A stretch of DNA of 64,000 nucleotides from CAWEQO01 sp963811225 (GCA_963811225.1 CAWEQO010000011.1:62001-126000); one strand, 5' to 3'; counted from the first letter of the stretch, positions 27,301-36,631 are shown. The notes: generated from the sequence alone by a model not told the origin. Made by a program: numbers and translations.

Positions 27301-28151
27301 CCGGCATTTCACCCGCTTTCCGAGAGCGTCGGGTGGAGATCATTAGCGGCATCGCCCAGCAGGTGGCGCTGGCAATCCAGAACGAGCGGCTCAACCTGGA
27401 GAAACTGGAGCGCGAGCGTATGGACCGAGAGTTCCAGCTGGCGCGCGAGATCCAGCAGACCTTCCTACCCAGCCATATGCCCAAACTGAGAGGCTGGGAG
27501 GTGCAGGCCGAGTGGCACACTGCTCGCACGGTCGGCGGCGATTTCTACGACATCTTCCGTATCGGCGACAAGAGGTTGGCCCTGGTCATCGCCGACGTAT
27601 CCGACAAGGGCCTGCCCGCCGCCCTGTATATGACCGTCACCCGCACCCTGGTACGCGCCAACGCCCGCACCACCGACTCTCCGGCGGCGCTGCTGAAGCA
27701 GGTCAACAACCTGCTGGTAGCCGACGCTCAGAACGGCATGTTTGTCACGGCCGTGTTCGCCCTGGCAGATTTGGAAACCGGTCAGGTTACCTATGCGAAT
27801 GCCGGCCACAACCAACCGCTGCTTATGCACTCCGAAACCGGTAAGGCCGAGAAACTGCATAAAGGCGGCATGGCGATGGCCGTGTTGGAGAACAACCAGT
27901 ACATCGATAACAGCATCTCCCTGAAGCCAGGCGACACGCTGCTGCTCTACACCGACGGCGTCACCGAGCAGTTTGCGCCGGATGGCGATATGTTCGGGGA
28001 GGAGCGACTCATCGAAGTGGTGGAGGAGAATATCGGCGAGAGCGTGCAAGAGCTGCATGACTCACTCAACAAAGCCATCTTCGACTTCCGTGAGGGCGAG
28101 CCCTCCTCCGATGACGTGACGATGCTGTCGATTCGAAGGCTGCCATTGTAA
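24348..28151 (+). CDS. Multi-GAF sensor with C-terminal SpoIIE/PP2C phosphatase
   Basis: A 1267-residue cytoplasmic sensor phosphatase. About six GAF-like modules precede the catalytic domain, with approximate spans 15-145, 155-320, 330-490, 505-660, 670-840 and 850-1020. Recognisable strands include SEIAVPLKVENRLLGILDVQS and ELAIPLKFAGDVLGVLDLQS. A helical linker (LEKLERERMDREFQLAREIQQTFLP) leads to a SpoIIE domain with metal-binding RTVGGDFYDIF, LVIADVSDKGLPAALYM, YANAGHNQPLL, LLLYTDGVTEQ and SSDDVTML. It should dephosphorylate the STAS protein on signal. No transmembrane segment is evident. Modules 2 and 3 are the most canonical; modules 5 and 6 resemble each other. Confidence 0.93.
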   Translation: MNGIGPSAEPDWKQFLNLGKQLLEQHSAIDQTNLIANTISASLGCEAQVWLAAPYYPLPGQPEMDTLPHAGVPGPVQEAFASREAAFLREPSGTTTGVAVPLMAQDELLGVVYAWGPAEETFQPQETEYLKGLTAHASLTMQFTRQVTLKNWRYEQLSLVRLVSDQVANVLDPDELCARVTQLIQETFNYYYVAIFTLDESANSLVLRTGASQVESIYLQPGFVVQMDEGIVGNAALTGKEVLAPNVHDDPRYRYIDTLPQTQSEIAVPLKVENRLLGILDVQSDKPNAFHEIDQLVLRSLANNVALAVEGAHLYSDLRHNNEAMSSVVEISHAITSILDLDDLLAEVVELIQKRFGFPFVHIFTVHPGRSKIIYRRGSGARSHAMQENELQYDLNDAKGIIPWVARTGKIKLANNVEEEPLYRPSPLPPANTLAELAIPLKFAGDVLGVLDLQSMETNTFNEGDLEVFEVLGGNIAVAIRNASLYRSERWRRQVADSMRDVAGLISANLAVDTLLDRILTELERHLPCEASSIWLIDEAEINGNQQGEPLLRLAAVHGLSDKEVVKAMQHPPVDAWMKQALDSRRPLIRKARDPYGPLGKGLHAPKEYSSIAAPMRSGDRPIGILTLAHRSMGRYGSEAMAMTTTFASYAAVAVQNARLLADAQAQAWVSTVLLQVSEASQASDTVDDLLDTMTRLTPLLVGVKKCGIYLWDESLQGFTLKSWYGFDPRRSSLTFDENSVPAFARLRATQTTQFIHSAVDELNLPAANTWEDGTLVLLPLLAHGDLMGAFLVAHQPDRQAAVDMPFDQQTLAILQGIAHQIATALENLTLLETRQEEGYVTAVMLQVAQAVANQTNLDDVLDTIVHLMPILVGIDSCLIYLWDPALKEFYPAQVYTGSREEEELILCHSFAPGDFDLLDRVMEGHTLFCPMSEPNIPSDEWPDLVSISAEDFSTLSAFTNSSWLIGFPLSVKGETFGVMIAKDTGISPAFRERRVEIISGIAQQVALAIQNERLNLEKLERERMDREFQLAREIQQTFLPSHMPKLRGWEVQAEWHTARTVGGDFYDIFRIGDKRLALVIADVSDKGLPAALYMTVTRTLVRANARTTDSPAALLKQVNNLLVADAQNGMFVTAVFALADLETGQVTYANAGHNQPLLMHSETGKAEKLHKGGMAMAVLENNQYIDNSISLKPGDTLLLYTDGVTEQFAPDGDMFGEERLIEVVEENIGESVQELHDSLNKAIFDFREGEPSSDDVTMLSIRRLPL

Positions 28152-28249
28152 GGACCTCACGATGCGGGCCCCTCTCCACGGCGGGCGCGCTTTGCAGTCT
28201 AAGAAGACGAGGGCCTAAAAAAGTAACAAACCGATGTAGAGGGAAATCC

Positions 28250-28900
28250 ATGACCGAAACACATGCGGTCCTCTGGGACATGGACGGAGTCCTGGTAGAC
28301 ACCACCGAGCTGCACTTCCAATCCTGGAACGATGTTTTAAAATCATACGATATCGACTGGTCGCACGATTTCTTCATCCGGACCTTCGGATGGGGCAACA
28401 CCGCAATCATCAACAAAATGTTTGACAACCCCGACGAAGCCTTCATCAAGAAGCTTGCCGACCAAAAAGAGATCGCCTTCCGAGCTAGCATCCCAGGGAA
28501 CGTGCCCCTGCTGCCCGGGGCCCGCGAGTGGCTCGATCGCTTCCATTCATGGGGCTGGCCGCAAGCCATCGTCTCCTCGGCGCCCATGGAGAACATCGAT
28601 GCCCTGATCGACGAGACCGGCATCCGGCACGCCTTCCAGGCCCTGGTCTCGGCGACCGCAATGCCGAGCAAGCCCGACCCGATGGTCTACCTGGAAGGCG
28701 CTCAACGCCTGGGCTTCTCCCCCGCCCAGAGCATCGTCATCGAAGACGCCCCGGCCGGTATCGAAGGCGCCAACCGCGCCGGGATGAAGTCTATCGCCGT
28801 CGCCACGACGCGAGACGCAAGTCAACTGACCGAAGCCACCCTGGTGGTTCATCGCCTGACCGATTTGAAGGAAGCGGATGTGAAGAGAATCTTCGCTTAA
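28250..28900 (+). CDS. HAD-superfamily phosphatase, beta-phosphoglucomutase-like
   Basis: A 216-residue HAD hydrolase. Motif I is DMDGVLVDTTELH with the nucleophilic Asp at 11, motif II IVSSAP, motif III lysine in ATAMPSKPDPMVYL, and motif IV VIEDAPAGIEGANRAGM. The small helical cap fits the subgroup of beta-phosphoglucomutases and sugar-phosphate phosphatases. The context (signalling genes upstream, transporter downstream on the other strand) gives no substrate clue. Confidence 0.88.
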   Translation: MTETHAVLWDMDGVLVDTTELHFQSWNDVLKSYDIDWSHDFFIRTFGWGNTAIINKMFDNPDEAFIKKLADQKEIAFRASIPGNVPLLPGAREWLDRFHSWGWPQAIVSSAPMENIDALIDETGIRHAFQALVSATAMPSKPDPMVYLEGAQRLGFSPAQSIVIEDAPAGIEGANRAGMKSIAVATTRDASQLTEATLVVHRLTDLKEADVKRIFA

Positions 28901-28974
28901 ACCGGGTCGGTTCATCCGGCCGGTTTTGAGAGATCCCCGATCCATGGGAAGGATAACTCTCTACCTTCCACCTT

Positions 28975-29757
28975 CTATTTTCTCAACAACAACTGATGCG
29001 CCTGGCTGAACACCTGCCTTCGAATCAAGAAGGTGCTCACCAGGCTCGTCAAATTGGACGAGGCGTAAATCATCGCCATGATCACGAACTGATAGAGCGC
29101 CGCATAGACCGGGTCGGTGCCGGAGAGGATCATGCCGGCCATCAACCCAGGGATCCACACAATGCCCAGCGAGCGGATCGAGTCCACCCGCGGGATCAGC
29201 GACGAGCGCACCGACTCGACCACGTAGGGTGAGACCGCCTGGCGGGGTGTAGCCCCCAGTGCCAGGGCCGCCTCCACCTGCCCGCGATGCGAGACCAACT
29301 CGCTCCTGAAACGGTCGAGAGCCAGGGCGCTGGTGTTCATCGAATTGGCGATCAACATGCTGCCGACCGGGATCAGCGAGTCCAGGCTCCACTCGATCAC
29401 CCCCAAGAACGTCATCAGCACGATCACCACGCCCGCCCCGGCGGCAATGCCGTAAAACGATACCCAGCCGGCCCCTGGAATGCCCCGCGCCCGGCGAGCA
29501 GCAGTCACACCCGCCGCGCCCATCATGAAGATCAAGATCGGCAGCCCGATCAGCAGCGGGCCGCGCAGCACGAACACCAGCACCGAGCCAACCAACACAA
29601 TTTGTGCCAGCCCGCGCACCAGCGAGACCAGCGTTTCACGCTCGATGTGGATGTCGCGCGCCCTTGCCAGGAACATCAAGGCCACCGCCAGCGCTCCTGC
29701 CACCGCGGCCTGCGCTGCGCCCAGCATGATTTGATTGCTAAACAGCCTCGCCAGCAT
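28975..29757 (-). CDS. FetB-like iron-export ABC permease (UPF0014)
   Basis: Integral membrane protein, 260 residues with about seven helices. The family blocks LVRGLAQIVLVGSVLVFVLRG, MNTSALALDRFRSEL, EAALALGATPRQA and IVWIPGLMAGMILSGTDPVYAALYQFVIM are clear. The paired ATPase gene overlaps its start by 20 bp. E. coli FetAB is implicated in iron export and oxidative-stress resistance. The same function here is inferred. Confidence 0.88.
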   Translation of the reverse strand: MLARLFSNQIMLGAAQAAVAGALAVALMFLARARDIHIERETLVSLVRGLAQIVLVGSVLVFVLRGPLLIGLPILIFMMGAAGVTAARRARGIPGAGWVSFYGIAAGAGVVIVLMTFLGVIEWSLDSLIPVGSMLIANSMNTSALALDRFRSELVSHRGQVEAALALGATPRQAVSPYVVESVRSSLIPRVDSIRSLGIVWIPGLMAGMILSGTDPVYAALYQFVIMAMIYASSNLTSLVSTFLIRRQVFSQAHQLLLRK

Positions 29758-30433
29758 TCAGCACCTCCTTGGCCGGGCCGATCCGTATCATGCGGCCTTC
29801 TTCAATCACCATTACCCGCTTAGCCACCCGCGCCGCCTGGTCCAAGTTATGGGTCACGATCACGTACGGGATGCCCTCATTCTGCAGTACCGAGGTGATC
29901 AAGCGCTCCACATCCTCGCGCGCCTCCTCGTCCAATGCGGAGGTCGGCTCGTCCAGCAGCAGCACCTCGGGGGAATTCGCCAGGGTGCGCGCCAGTGACA
30001 CTCGCTGCGCCTCCCCGCCCGACAGCGCCGACACGTCCCGGTTGCCAAAACCGCCCAGGTCCAGCTCTTCCAGCAGTTCCGCAACCGTCTCGTCCGTCAG
30101 CTCCTCGCCGCGCTGACGCGGCCCAAAGCGGATGTTCTCGGCCACCGTGCCGGGGAAGAGGAACGGCTGCTGCATCACCATACCGACCTTGCGGCGCAGC
30201 ACATCCGGCGGGATCTCGCGATAATCCTGACCGTTCAGAAAGACCGTGCCGGAGGTGGGCTCGTCCAGGCGGTTGAGCAGGCGCAAGAACGAGGATTTGC
30301 CCGCCCCGCTCGGCCCGACCACCCCCAGAGCATCGCCTTCATAGACTATTACCGAGATATCTTTGACAATTAACGCCCCCTCGACCTCATAAAACAGGTT
30401 TTGCGCTTCTAAGATGATTTGTTTTGAATCCAT
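29738..30433 (-). CDS. FetA-like ABC ATPase
   Basis: Single-domain ATPase of 231 residues. Walker A VVGPSGAGKSSFLRLLNRLDEPTSG (first part at about residue 37), Q loop MVMQQPFLFPGTV, signature ALSGGEAQRVSLARTL, Walker B VLLLDEPTSALD and H loop VTHNLDQA are all intact. Overlap with the FetB-like permease gene supports a two-component exporter. Confidence 0.92.
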   Translation of the reverse strand: MDSKQIILEAQNLFYEVEGALIVKDISVIVYEGDALGVVGPSGAGKSSFLRLLNRLDEPTSGTVFLNGQDYREIPPDVLRRKVGMVMQQPFLFPGTVAENIRFGPRQRGEELTDETVAELLEELDLGGFGNRDVSALSGGEAQRVSLARTLANSPEVLLLDEPTSALDEEAREDVERLITSVLQNEGIPYVIVTHNLDQAARVAKRVMVIEEGRMIRIGPAKEVLNAGEAV

Positions 30434-30453
30434 TCCTTATCCCTTGTCCTCAG

Positions 30454-30511
30454 CCTCAGGCCTACCCCCTGCTCCTTCCTTTTCTGGTGGGGGCAAGGGG
30501 TAGGTCTGAGG
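30454..30511. terminator. Hairpin after gpmA
   Basis: CCTCAGGCCTACCCC pairs with GGGGTAGGTCTGAGG, one mismatch in 15, around a 28-base loop. It lies 9 bp past the gpmA stop and before the ATPase gene. Confidence 0.5.
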
Positions 30512-30519
30512 CGTGGTTG

Positions 30520-31269
30520 TCAGCTTTTCTTCAACGCCTGCATTTTTCCAGCCTCCGTGGCGGCCTGGACGATGGCCGGATCGCCAAGATAGCGACGCGA
30601 AACAATTTCCATTTCCGGGCTGAAATCGTAGGCCAGCGGGAAACCGGTCGGTACGAACAACTCGGGGATGGCCTCGTCCGAGATATCGTCGAGGCGCTTG
30701 AGCAGCGCCCGCAAGCTGTTGCCGTGCGCCGAAACGATAACGTTCTGCCCCTGCTCCAAGCGCGGCCGGATGTGCTCCCGCCAGTACGGCAAGACCCGCT
30801 CGAGGGTGTCCTTCAGCGACTCGGTCGAGGGCAGCAGGGCAATTTCCACGCCGGCATAGCGCCGGTCGAAACGAGGATGGTTGGGATCGTTGGCGGAAAG
30901 CGGCGGCGGCGCCAGGTCATAGCTGCGCCGCCAGGCAAACACCCTCTCCTTGCCGAGCAAGTCGGCAGTTTCGGCCTTGTTCAAACCCTGCAGCGCTCCG
31001 TAGTGGCGCTCGTTCAGCCGCCAGTTGCGCTCCACCGGAACCCAGGCCGCGTCCAACTCGTCCAAAACGATCCATAATGTATGGATGGCACGCGTCAGAA
31101 CGGAAGTAAAAGCAGCGTCCAGCAAGATGCCAGACTCACGCAGCAAGCGACCGGCGGTGTGCGCTTCCGCCACCCCCACCGGCGTCAGGGGTACGTCCAT
31201 CCAGCCGGTGAATCGATTTTCCAGGTTCCATGTGCTTTGCCCGTGGCGCAGCAGGATCAATTTTGGCAT
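30520..31269 (-). CDS. gpmA: 2,3-bisphosphoglycerate-dependent phosphoglycerate mutase
   Basis: Glycolytic enzyme interconverting 3- and 2-phosphoglycerate. The 249 residues match the family. The phosphohistidine motif LILLRHGQSTWNLENRFTG (His9), LNERHYGALQGLNK and the second catalytic histidine in SAHGNSLRALLKRLD are present. Monocistronic on the minus strand with hairpins downstream. Confidence 0.95.
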   Translation of the reverse strand: MPKLILLRHGQSTWNLENRFTGWMDVPLTPVGVAEAHTAGRLLRESGILLDAAFTSVLTRAIHTLWIVLDELDAAWVPVERNWRLNERHYGALQGLNKAETADLLGKERVFAWRRSYDLAPPPLSANDPNHPRFDRRYAGVEIALLPSTESLKDTLERVLPYWREHIRPRLEQGQNVIVSAHGNSLRALLKRLDDISDEAIPELFVPTGFPLAYDFSPEMEIVSRRYLGDPAIVQAATEAGKMQALKKS

Positions 31270-31500
31270 GTTTGTTTCCTATGCATCGATGTTTTATTTC
31301 CCCATTTCTTATCATATCTCTTTCATTCTAACTGAATTTAGAATTACAAAGAGAGCAGTCTTTCGTAGGACGCCTCAAATTTTATAGATCCTACCCCAGA
31401 ACTATTGAAATCTAGAACGCTTATGCTAGAATGTATATATTCCGATTGGCGGAGGAACTGCCAATCATTGTTTTCCAGTGCTTTCAGAGAGAGAATGAAA

Positions 31501-31851
31501 ATGAACAAGTTAATCGCTTTCTGTGGATTGGATTGCGCCGCATGCGACGGGTACCAAGCCACCCAGGCCAACGATGAGGAATGGAAAGAACGCGTGGCTG
31601 CGGCCTGGCGGGTGGAGTACAATGCGCCCGGGCTGGATGTCGCCTTCGTAGTCTGCGACAGCTGCACACGTCAGGACGGCCGCCTGGGCGGTCACTGTGC
31701 GGTATGCGAGGTGCGCACTTGTGCAGTCGAGCGCGGCGTCGTCAACTGCGCCCACTGCACGGACTATCAAACCTGCGAGTCCCTCCAGGGCTTCTTGAAG
31801 TTTGTGCCGGGCGCTAAGGTTGTGCTGGACGAAATTTACCAAAGCCTTTAA
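31501..31851 (+). CDS. Cysteine-rich DUF3795 protein
   Basis: A 116-residue protein of unknown function. The start LIAFCGLDCAACDGYQAT and later clusters VCDSCTR, HCAVCEVRTC and NCAHCTDYQTC give about eleven cysteines, likely a metal-binding or iron-sulfur fold. This matches DUF3795, common in anaerobes. An ATG two codons upstream (31495) is an alternative start. The next gene, mutM, starts 42 bp downstream with its own strong ribosome site. Confidence 0.85.
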   Translation: MNKLIAFCGLDCAACDGYQATQANDEEWKERVAAAWRVEYNAPGLDVAFVVCDSCTRQDGRLGGHCAVCEVRTCAVERGVVNCAHCTDYQTCESLQGFLKFVPGAKVVLDEIYQSL

Positions 31852-31892
31852 CGATTCCCGAATCGCCACTCTCTGCTCCCTCAGGAGGTTCA

Positions 31893-32700
31893 ATGCCCGA
31901 AATCCCTGAAATCAGCAACCGCGCCCGCGAGATGAAAGCCGCCTTGAGCGGAAAGACCATCCGGGGTATCGAGGTGCTACAGCCCAAGAGTTCTCAATGT
32001 GCCGGAAGAAGCATTTGTTAAGGCGCTGACCGGGGCGAAGATTTTGGATGTGGCCCACCATGGAAAGTGGATCCAGGTCGAGACGAACCGCGGCTGGCTG
32101 CTGCTCAACCTGGGCATGGGGGGCGAAATCCTGCTGGTCGACCGGGACCACATGCCCGAGAAGTACCGCCTGGCCTTCGATTTCAGCGACGGCTCCACCC
32201 TGGCAATCAACTTTTGGTGGTTCGGCTACGCCCACTACGCGGCCCCCGACCAACTTACCCAACACGAGATGACCGCCAGGCTCGGACCCAACGTCACCGA
32301 TTTGAACGCCGGTGAACTGAAAGCTCTGATGCAAGGCCAGCGCAAGCGAGTCAAATCCTTCCTGCTGGACCAGTCCCAACTGGCGGGGATCGGCAATGCT
32401 TACATCCACGACATCCTGTTCCTGGCGCGGCTGCACCCGCTGCGCAAGATCGACACGCTAAGCGAGGCCGAGATCGAAGGGCTGTGGCAGGCGATCCAGG
32501 ATGGGCTGCGTCCGAGCCTGGAAAAGGGCGGCGCTTTCTATGAAGTGAACCTGTACGGAGAAAAGGGGGGCTTCCTGTTCGATGATGTGATCATCGGCTA
32601 TCGCGAGGGTCAGCCCTGCCCCAACTGCGGCACTCCCATCGAGAAGATCAAGACCGGCAGCACCACCAGCTTCATCTGCCCGAGCTGCCAAAAACTGTAA
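31893..32700 (+). CDS. mutM: Formamidopyrimidine-DNA glycosylase family protein (frameshifted)
   Basis: Base-excision repair glycosylase removing oxidised purines; 268 residues if repaired. AGGAGG precedes ATG 31893. The N-terminus MPEIPEISNRAREM carries the catalytic Pro2-Glu3. The frame stops shortly after 31990 and the remaining domain continues in another frame with VPEEAFVKALTGAKILDVAHHGKWI, the helix-two-turn-helix QLAGIGNAYIHDILF, and the zinc finger CPNCGTPIEKIK...CPSCQK. Deleting one base in GAGTTC (31988-31993) gives QPKSLNVPEEAF, the expected join. As read, the product would lose all DNA-binding domains. Confidence 0.87.
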
Positions 32701-32964
32701 GCGTTTCCCAGAACCGGTCTGACCCGTCTACAAACCGGTTCTTCCGGACCTGTTTGCATCCGTTGATATCCTGTATAATGAACAATTGAGCAACACAACG
32801 TAGGAGCGCAGCACGTGGGTTCACTCCCTTCTCGAAGGCGATAGGGGGCGAACAGTTCATCTGCCAGCGAGTTCCCTTTGGAGTACAGCTCTCAATCTAT
32901 CCGTCGGATACAGCCCCTGGTATGGGGTTCCGATTGGTTTGCCCTTGCATACGGAGGAATTCAC

Positions 32965-34812
32965 TTGACCGTTACAGCTGCCCAGAAAGTAAAACAGAAA
33001 ACGACAACGGTTGAAGAAGCGTACGATCTGAAGAATACCGTCGTCCGCAACCGCTTGCTAGGCCTGTGGCGCATGATGACCGGCTTCCGCGGGTACTACA
33101 TTGGAGCCACCCTGGCCCTGGCAGTGGCCGCCCTAGCGAAGACCTCCACTTACCTGCTGCTGCGTTACTTCGTTGACACGTTCTTTGTCACCAAGCAAGT
33201 CGATGTCGACCTGCTGCTGATCGCAGCCGGTTTCGTTGGGTTGGCCGCAATAGAAGGCGGTTTCACGTTCGTCAGCGGCGCTCTGGCGGCGCGCACGGCT
33301 GAGAGTATCACCCGGCGCTTGCGCAACTATCTTTTCGACCACATTCAACATCTGCCTTTCTTCTACCATAAACGGGTAGAGACCGGCGAGCTCATCCAAC
33401 GCTGCACCTCTGACGTAGACGCCTTGCGCCGCTTTTACGCAGATCAGGCGATCGGCATTGGCCGCATCGTCCTGCTGTTCACCATCAATTTCATCGCCAT
33501 CCTGCAGCTGAACGTCACGCTCGGATTGATTTCCGTGATCGTGGTGCCGCTGGTGGTGATCGTCTCGGCTTTCTTCTTTAAGCGCGTCTCTGACGCCTAC
33601 GAGAAGTACCAGGAGCAAGAGGCCACCCTATCCACCACCCTACAGGAGAACCTGACCGGGGTGCGCGTGGTCAAGGCCTTCGCCCGCCAGCAGTACGAAA
33701 TCAACAAGTTCGAAGACGATAACTGGGAAAAGTTCCTGCGGGGCAAGAAGCTGCTGCTGATGCATTCGCTGTTCTGGCCCTCGTCCGACATCCTGTGCGG
33801 CTTACAGATCCTGGCCGGCTACTTCGTCGGCGCCACCATGGCCATCAACGGCACGATCACAGTGGGCACCTATCTGGCCTACGTTGGCCTTGTGGTGTGG
33901 ATCATCTGGCCCATGCGCAACCTGGGCCGCTTGATCGTGCAAATGTCGCAGGGTATGGTCTCCTACACCCGCGTTCGCCAGATCATCAAAGAAGACCGCG
34001 AGCCCCTCGACCTGGGCGACTACACGCCGCTCGGCGATCTGAAGGGCCATCTGGTCTTTGAGAACGTGCACTTCTATTATGAAGACGATGAAGAGACCGT
34101 GCTGGAAGAGATTAGCTTCGAGTGCCAGCCCGGCCAGGTCATCGCCCTGCTCGGCTCGACCGGCTCGGGTAAGACCACCCTGGTCAACCTGCTGCCCCGT
34201 TTCTACGGCTACACTGGCGGGCGCATCCTGCTGGACTCGATCGCCCTCGACCGCTACCCGCGCCGCTTCCTGCGCAAGCAGATCGGCATCGTCGAGCAGG
34301 AGCCCTTCCTGTTCTCTCGCAGCATACGCGAGAACATCACCTACGGCGTTGGGCGCAAGGTCACCGATGAAGAGATCGAAGCCGCAGCGCGGGCCGCCGC
34401 CGTTCATGACGTGATCCTGACCTTCCCGCAGGGGTACAAGACCCTGGTCGGCGAGAAAGGTGTGACGCTCTCGGGCGGGCAGAAACAGCGGGTCGCCATT
34501 GCCCGAACCCTGCTGAAAAACCCGCGCATCCTGATCCTGGATGATTCGACCTCCTCGGTCGATACGGAAACCGAAGCCGAGATCCGTGAGGCCCTGCAAA
34601 ACCTGATGAAGAACCGCACCACCTTCGTCATCGCCCACCGCATCCAGAGCCTGATGAACGCCGACCTGATCCTGGTGATGGACAAGGGTCGCATCGTGCA
34701 GCGCGGCAAGCACGACGAGCTGGTCAACCAGGCGGGCATTTACCGCGAGATCTACGATATCCAAACCAGCATTGAAACTGAGCTGGAGAAGGAGATCGCC
34801 AGTGTCAACTGA
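32965..34812 (+). CDS. ABC exporter half-transporter 1 (membrane + ATPase)
   Basis: Fused permease-ATPase of 615 residues, probably one half of a heterodimeric multidrug or lipid exporter. Six transmembrane helices span residues about 35-320. The ATPase has Walker A LLGSTGSGKTTLVNLL, signature VTLSGGQKQRVAIARTL and Walker B ILILDDSTSSVD, where Asp replaces the catalytic Glu. This is the usual degenerate site of heterodimers. The TTG at 32965 follows GGAGG by seven bases and is preferred over upstream in-frame starts. The stop overlaps the partner's GTG start. Confidence 0.92.
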   Translation: MTVTAAQKVKQKTTTVEEAYDLKNTVVRNRLLGLWRMMTGFRGYYIGATLALAVAALAKTSTYLLLRYFVDTFFVTKQVDVDLLLIAAGFVGLAAIEGGFTFVSGALAARTAESITRRLRNYLFDHIQHLPFFYHKRVETGELIQRCTSDVDALRRFYADQAIGIGRIVLLFTINFIAILQLNVTLGLISVIVVPLVVIVSAFFFKRVSDAYEKYQEQEATLSTTLQENLTGVRVVKAFARQQYEINKFEDDNWEKFLRGKKLLLMHSLFWPSSDILCGLQILAGYFVGATMAINGTITVGTYLAYVGLVVWIIWPMRNLGRLIVQMSQGMVSYTRVRQIIKEDREPLDLGDYTPLGDLKGHLVFENVHFYYEDDEETVLEEISFECQPGQVIALLGSTGSGKTTLVNLLPRFYGYTGGRILLDSIALDRYPRRFLRKQIGIVEQEPFLFSRSIRENITYGVGRKVTDEEIEAAARAAAVHDVILTFPQGYKTLVGEKGVTLSGGQKQRVAIARTLLKNPRILILDDSTSSVDTETEAEIREALQNLMKNRTTFVIAHRIQSLMNADLILVMDKGRIVQRGKHDELVNQAGIYREIYDIQTSIETELEKEIASVN

Positions 34813-36625
34813 ATACCTTGAAGAGGAAGAGTTCGCCACTTCCTTTAGCGGCAAAACCTTCCGGCGCATCTTCGGCCTGATCCGGCCCCATTGGAAAACC
34901 GCTGCCGGGTTCCTGGGTACGATCGTGCTGGTCTCCAGCATCGACTCGTACTTCACCTACCTTGGCAAGCGCATCATCGACGACGGTATCACCGCCCATA
35001 ACCCGCAGGCGCTGGTGCACATCCTGACCATCTACGGCGGGCTGATCGCCGTGCAGGCGGCGTTGGTGTTCACCTTCATCTACCTGGTCGGCCTGCTTGG
35101 CGAGCGGGTGCGTTACGACCTGCGCAAGAGCATGTTCAACCACCTGCAAGCCCTGTCGCTTTCCTATTACAGCAAGACGCCGGTCGGCTGGATCATGTCA
35201 CGCGTCACCTCCGACTCCGACCGGGTAGCCGAGCTGGTCACCTGGGGCACGCTTGACGCCACCTGGGGCATCGTAAACGTTACCACCTCGATGATCTTCA
35301 TGCTGATCATCAACTGGAAGCTGGCCTTGATCGTGCTGGCCATCCTACCGATCCTGCTGTGGGTGGCGTACCAGTTCCGCAAGCGCATCCTGACCCAATT
35401 CAGGCAGGTTCGCAAGCTTAATTCCAAAGTCACCGGGGCCTACAACGAGAACATCACGGGTGTACGGGTGGTCAAGGCGCTGGGACGCGAGAACGAGAAC
35501 ATGCGCGAATTCGGCGGGCTGACCGGCGATATGTATGGGGCAGGTTACCGGGCGGCATGGCTTAGCGCGCTGTTCCTGCCAACCGTGCAGCTGGTCTCAG
35601 CGGTCGCCCTGGGCGTGATCGTCTACTACAGCGGCAGTAACGCCGGCATCGCCGGGATGACCATTGGCAGCATCCAGGCATTCGTCTCGTACGTAACCTT
35701 CATGATGTGGCCCATCCAGGACCTGGCGCGTGTGTTCGCCGAGATGCAGCACGCCATCGCCTCGGCCGAGCGCATCTTCTCGATGATCGACGCCGACCCT
35801 GAGGTGAAGGACCGCCCGGACGCCTTCGACCCCGGCAATATCCACGGCGACATCGAGTTTGATCACGTCAACTTCTCCTATGAGGATAACAAGCCGGTGC
35901 TAACCGACTTGAACTTAAGCATCAAGCGCGGCGAGACCATCGCCCTGGTTGGCCCGACCGGTGGGGGCAAGTCGACCATCGTTAACCTGGTCTGTCGCTT
36001 CTACGAGCCCAAGAGCGGCTCGCTCCGCATCGGCGGCCACGACTACCGCGAATACTCGCTGTTTGCCATCCAATCCCGCATCGGCGTGGTGCTGCAGACC
36101 CCGCACCTGTTCTCCGGCACGATCCGCGACAACCTGCGCTATGGGAAACTGAACGCCTCCGATCACGAGATCGAGGAGGCCGCCAAGCTGGGCGGAGCGC
36201 ATGAGTTCATCGCGCAGTTCCCCAAGGGCTACGATGAAGAGGTCGGCGAGGGGGGCAATCAGCTCTCGGTCGGTCAGAAGCAGTTGATCAGCCTGGCGCG
36301 CGCGATCCTGTCGAAGCCCGAGATATTCATCATGGACGAGGCCACCAGCTCGGTGGATACGCTGACCGAGGCGCTGATCCAGAAGGGCATGGAGACGCTC
36401 ATGCAGGACCGCACCAGCTTCATCATCGCCCACCGCCTATCGACCATCAAGCGCGCCAACCGCATCCTGGTCATTGAGGATGGACGCATCGCCGAGATGG
36501 GCACCCATGCCGAGTTATTACGCCTGGGCGGCAAGTATTACCAGCTGTACACCAAGCAGTTCCGCAACCAGCTCGAAGCAGCCTACGACCCGTTTGGAGA
36601 GAAGATTGCTCCGGCCAAAGCGTAA
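34802..36625 (+). CDS. ABC exporter half-transporter 2 (membrane + ATPase)
   Basis: Partner half-transporter, 607 residues. Transmembrane part about 30-320; ATPase with Walker A LVGPTGGGKSTIVNLV, signature NQLSVGQKQLISLARAIL, a non-canonical LSVGQ-type motif, and Walker B IFIMDEATSSVD with the catalytic Glu. Together with the upstream protein (normal LSGGQ, degenerate Walker B) this makes a classic asymmetric heterodimer with one active ATP site. The GTG at 34802 has AAGGAG upstream and overlaps the previous gene by 11 bp. Confidence 0.92.
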   Translation: MSTEYLEEEEFATSFSGKTFRRIFGLIRPHWKTAAGFLGTIVLVSSIDSYFTYLGKRIIDDGITAHNPQALVHILTIYGGLIAVQAALVFTFIYLVGLLGERVRYDLRKSMFNHLQALSLSYYSKTPVGWIMSRVTSDSDRVAELVTWGTLDATWGIVNVTTSMIFMLIINWKLALIVLAILPILLWVAYQFRKRILTQFRQVRKLNSKVTGAYNENITGVRVVKALGRENENMREFGGLTGDMYGAGYRAAWLSALFLPTVQLVSAVALGVIVYYSGSNAGIAGMTIGSIQAFVSYVTFMMWPIQDLARVFAEMQHAIASAERIFSMIDADPEVKDRPDAFDPGNIHGDIEFDHVNFSYEDNKPVLTDLNLSIKRGETIALVGPTGGGKSTIVNLVCRFYEPKSGSLRIGGHDYREYSLFAIQSRIGVVLQTPHLFSGTIRDNLRYGKLNASDHEIEEAAKLGGAHEFIAQFPKGYDEEVGEGGNQLSVGQKQLISLARAILSKPEIFIMDEATSSVDTLTEALIQKGMETLMQDRTSFIIAHRLSTIKRANRILVIEDGRIAEMGTHAELLRLGGKYYQLYTKQFRNQLEAAYDPFGEKIAPAKA

Positions 36626-36631
36626 AGGTAT

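Noticed and set aside
33802..34956. A 384-codon minus-strand frame across the ABC exporter genes
   Set aside because: It is a composition-driven antisense frame over two well-defined transporter genes.
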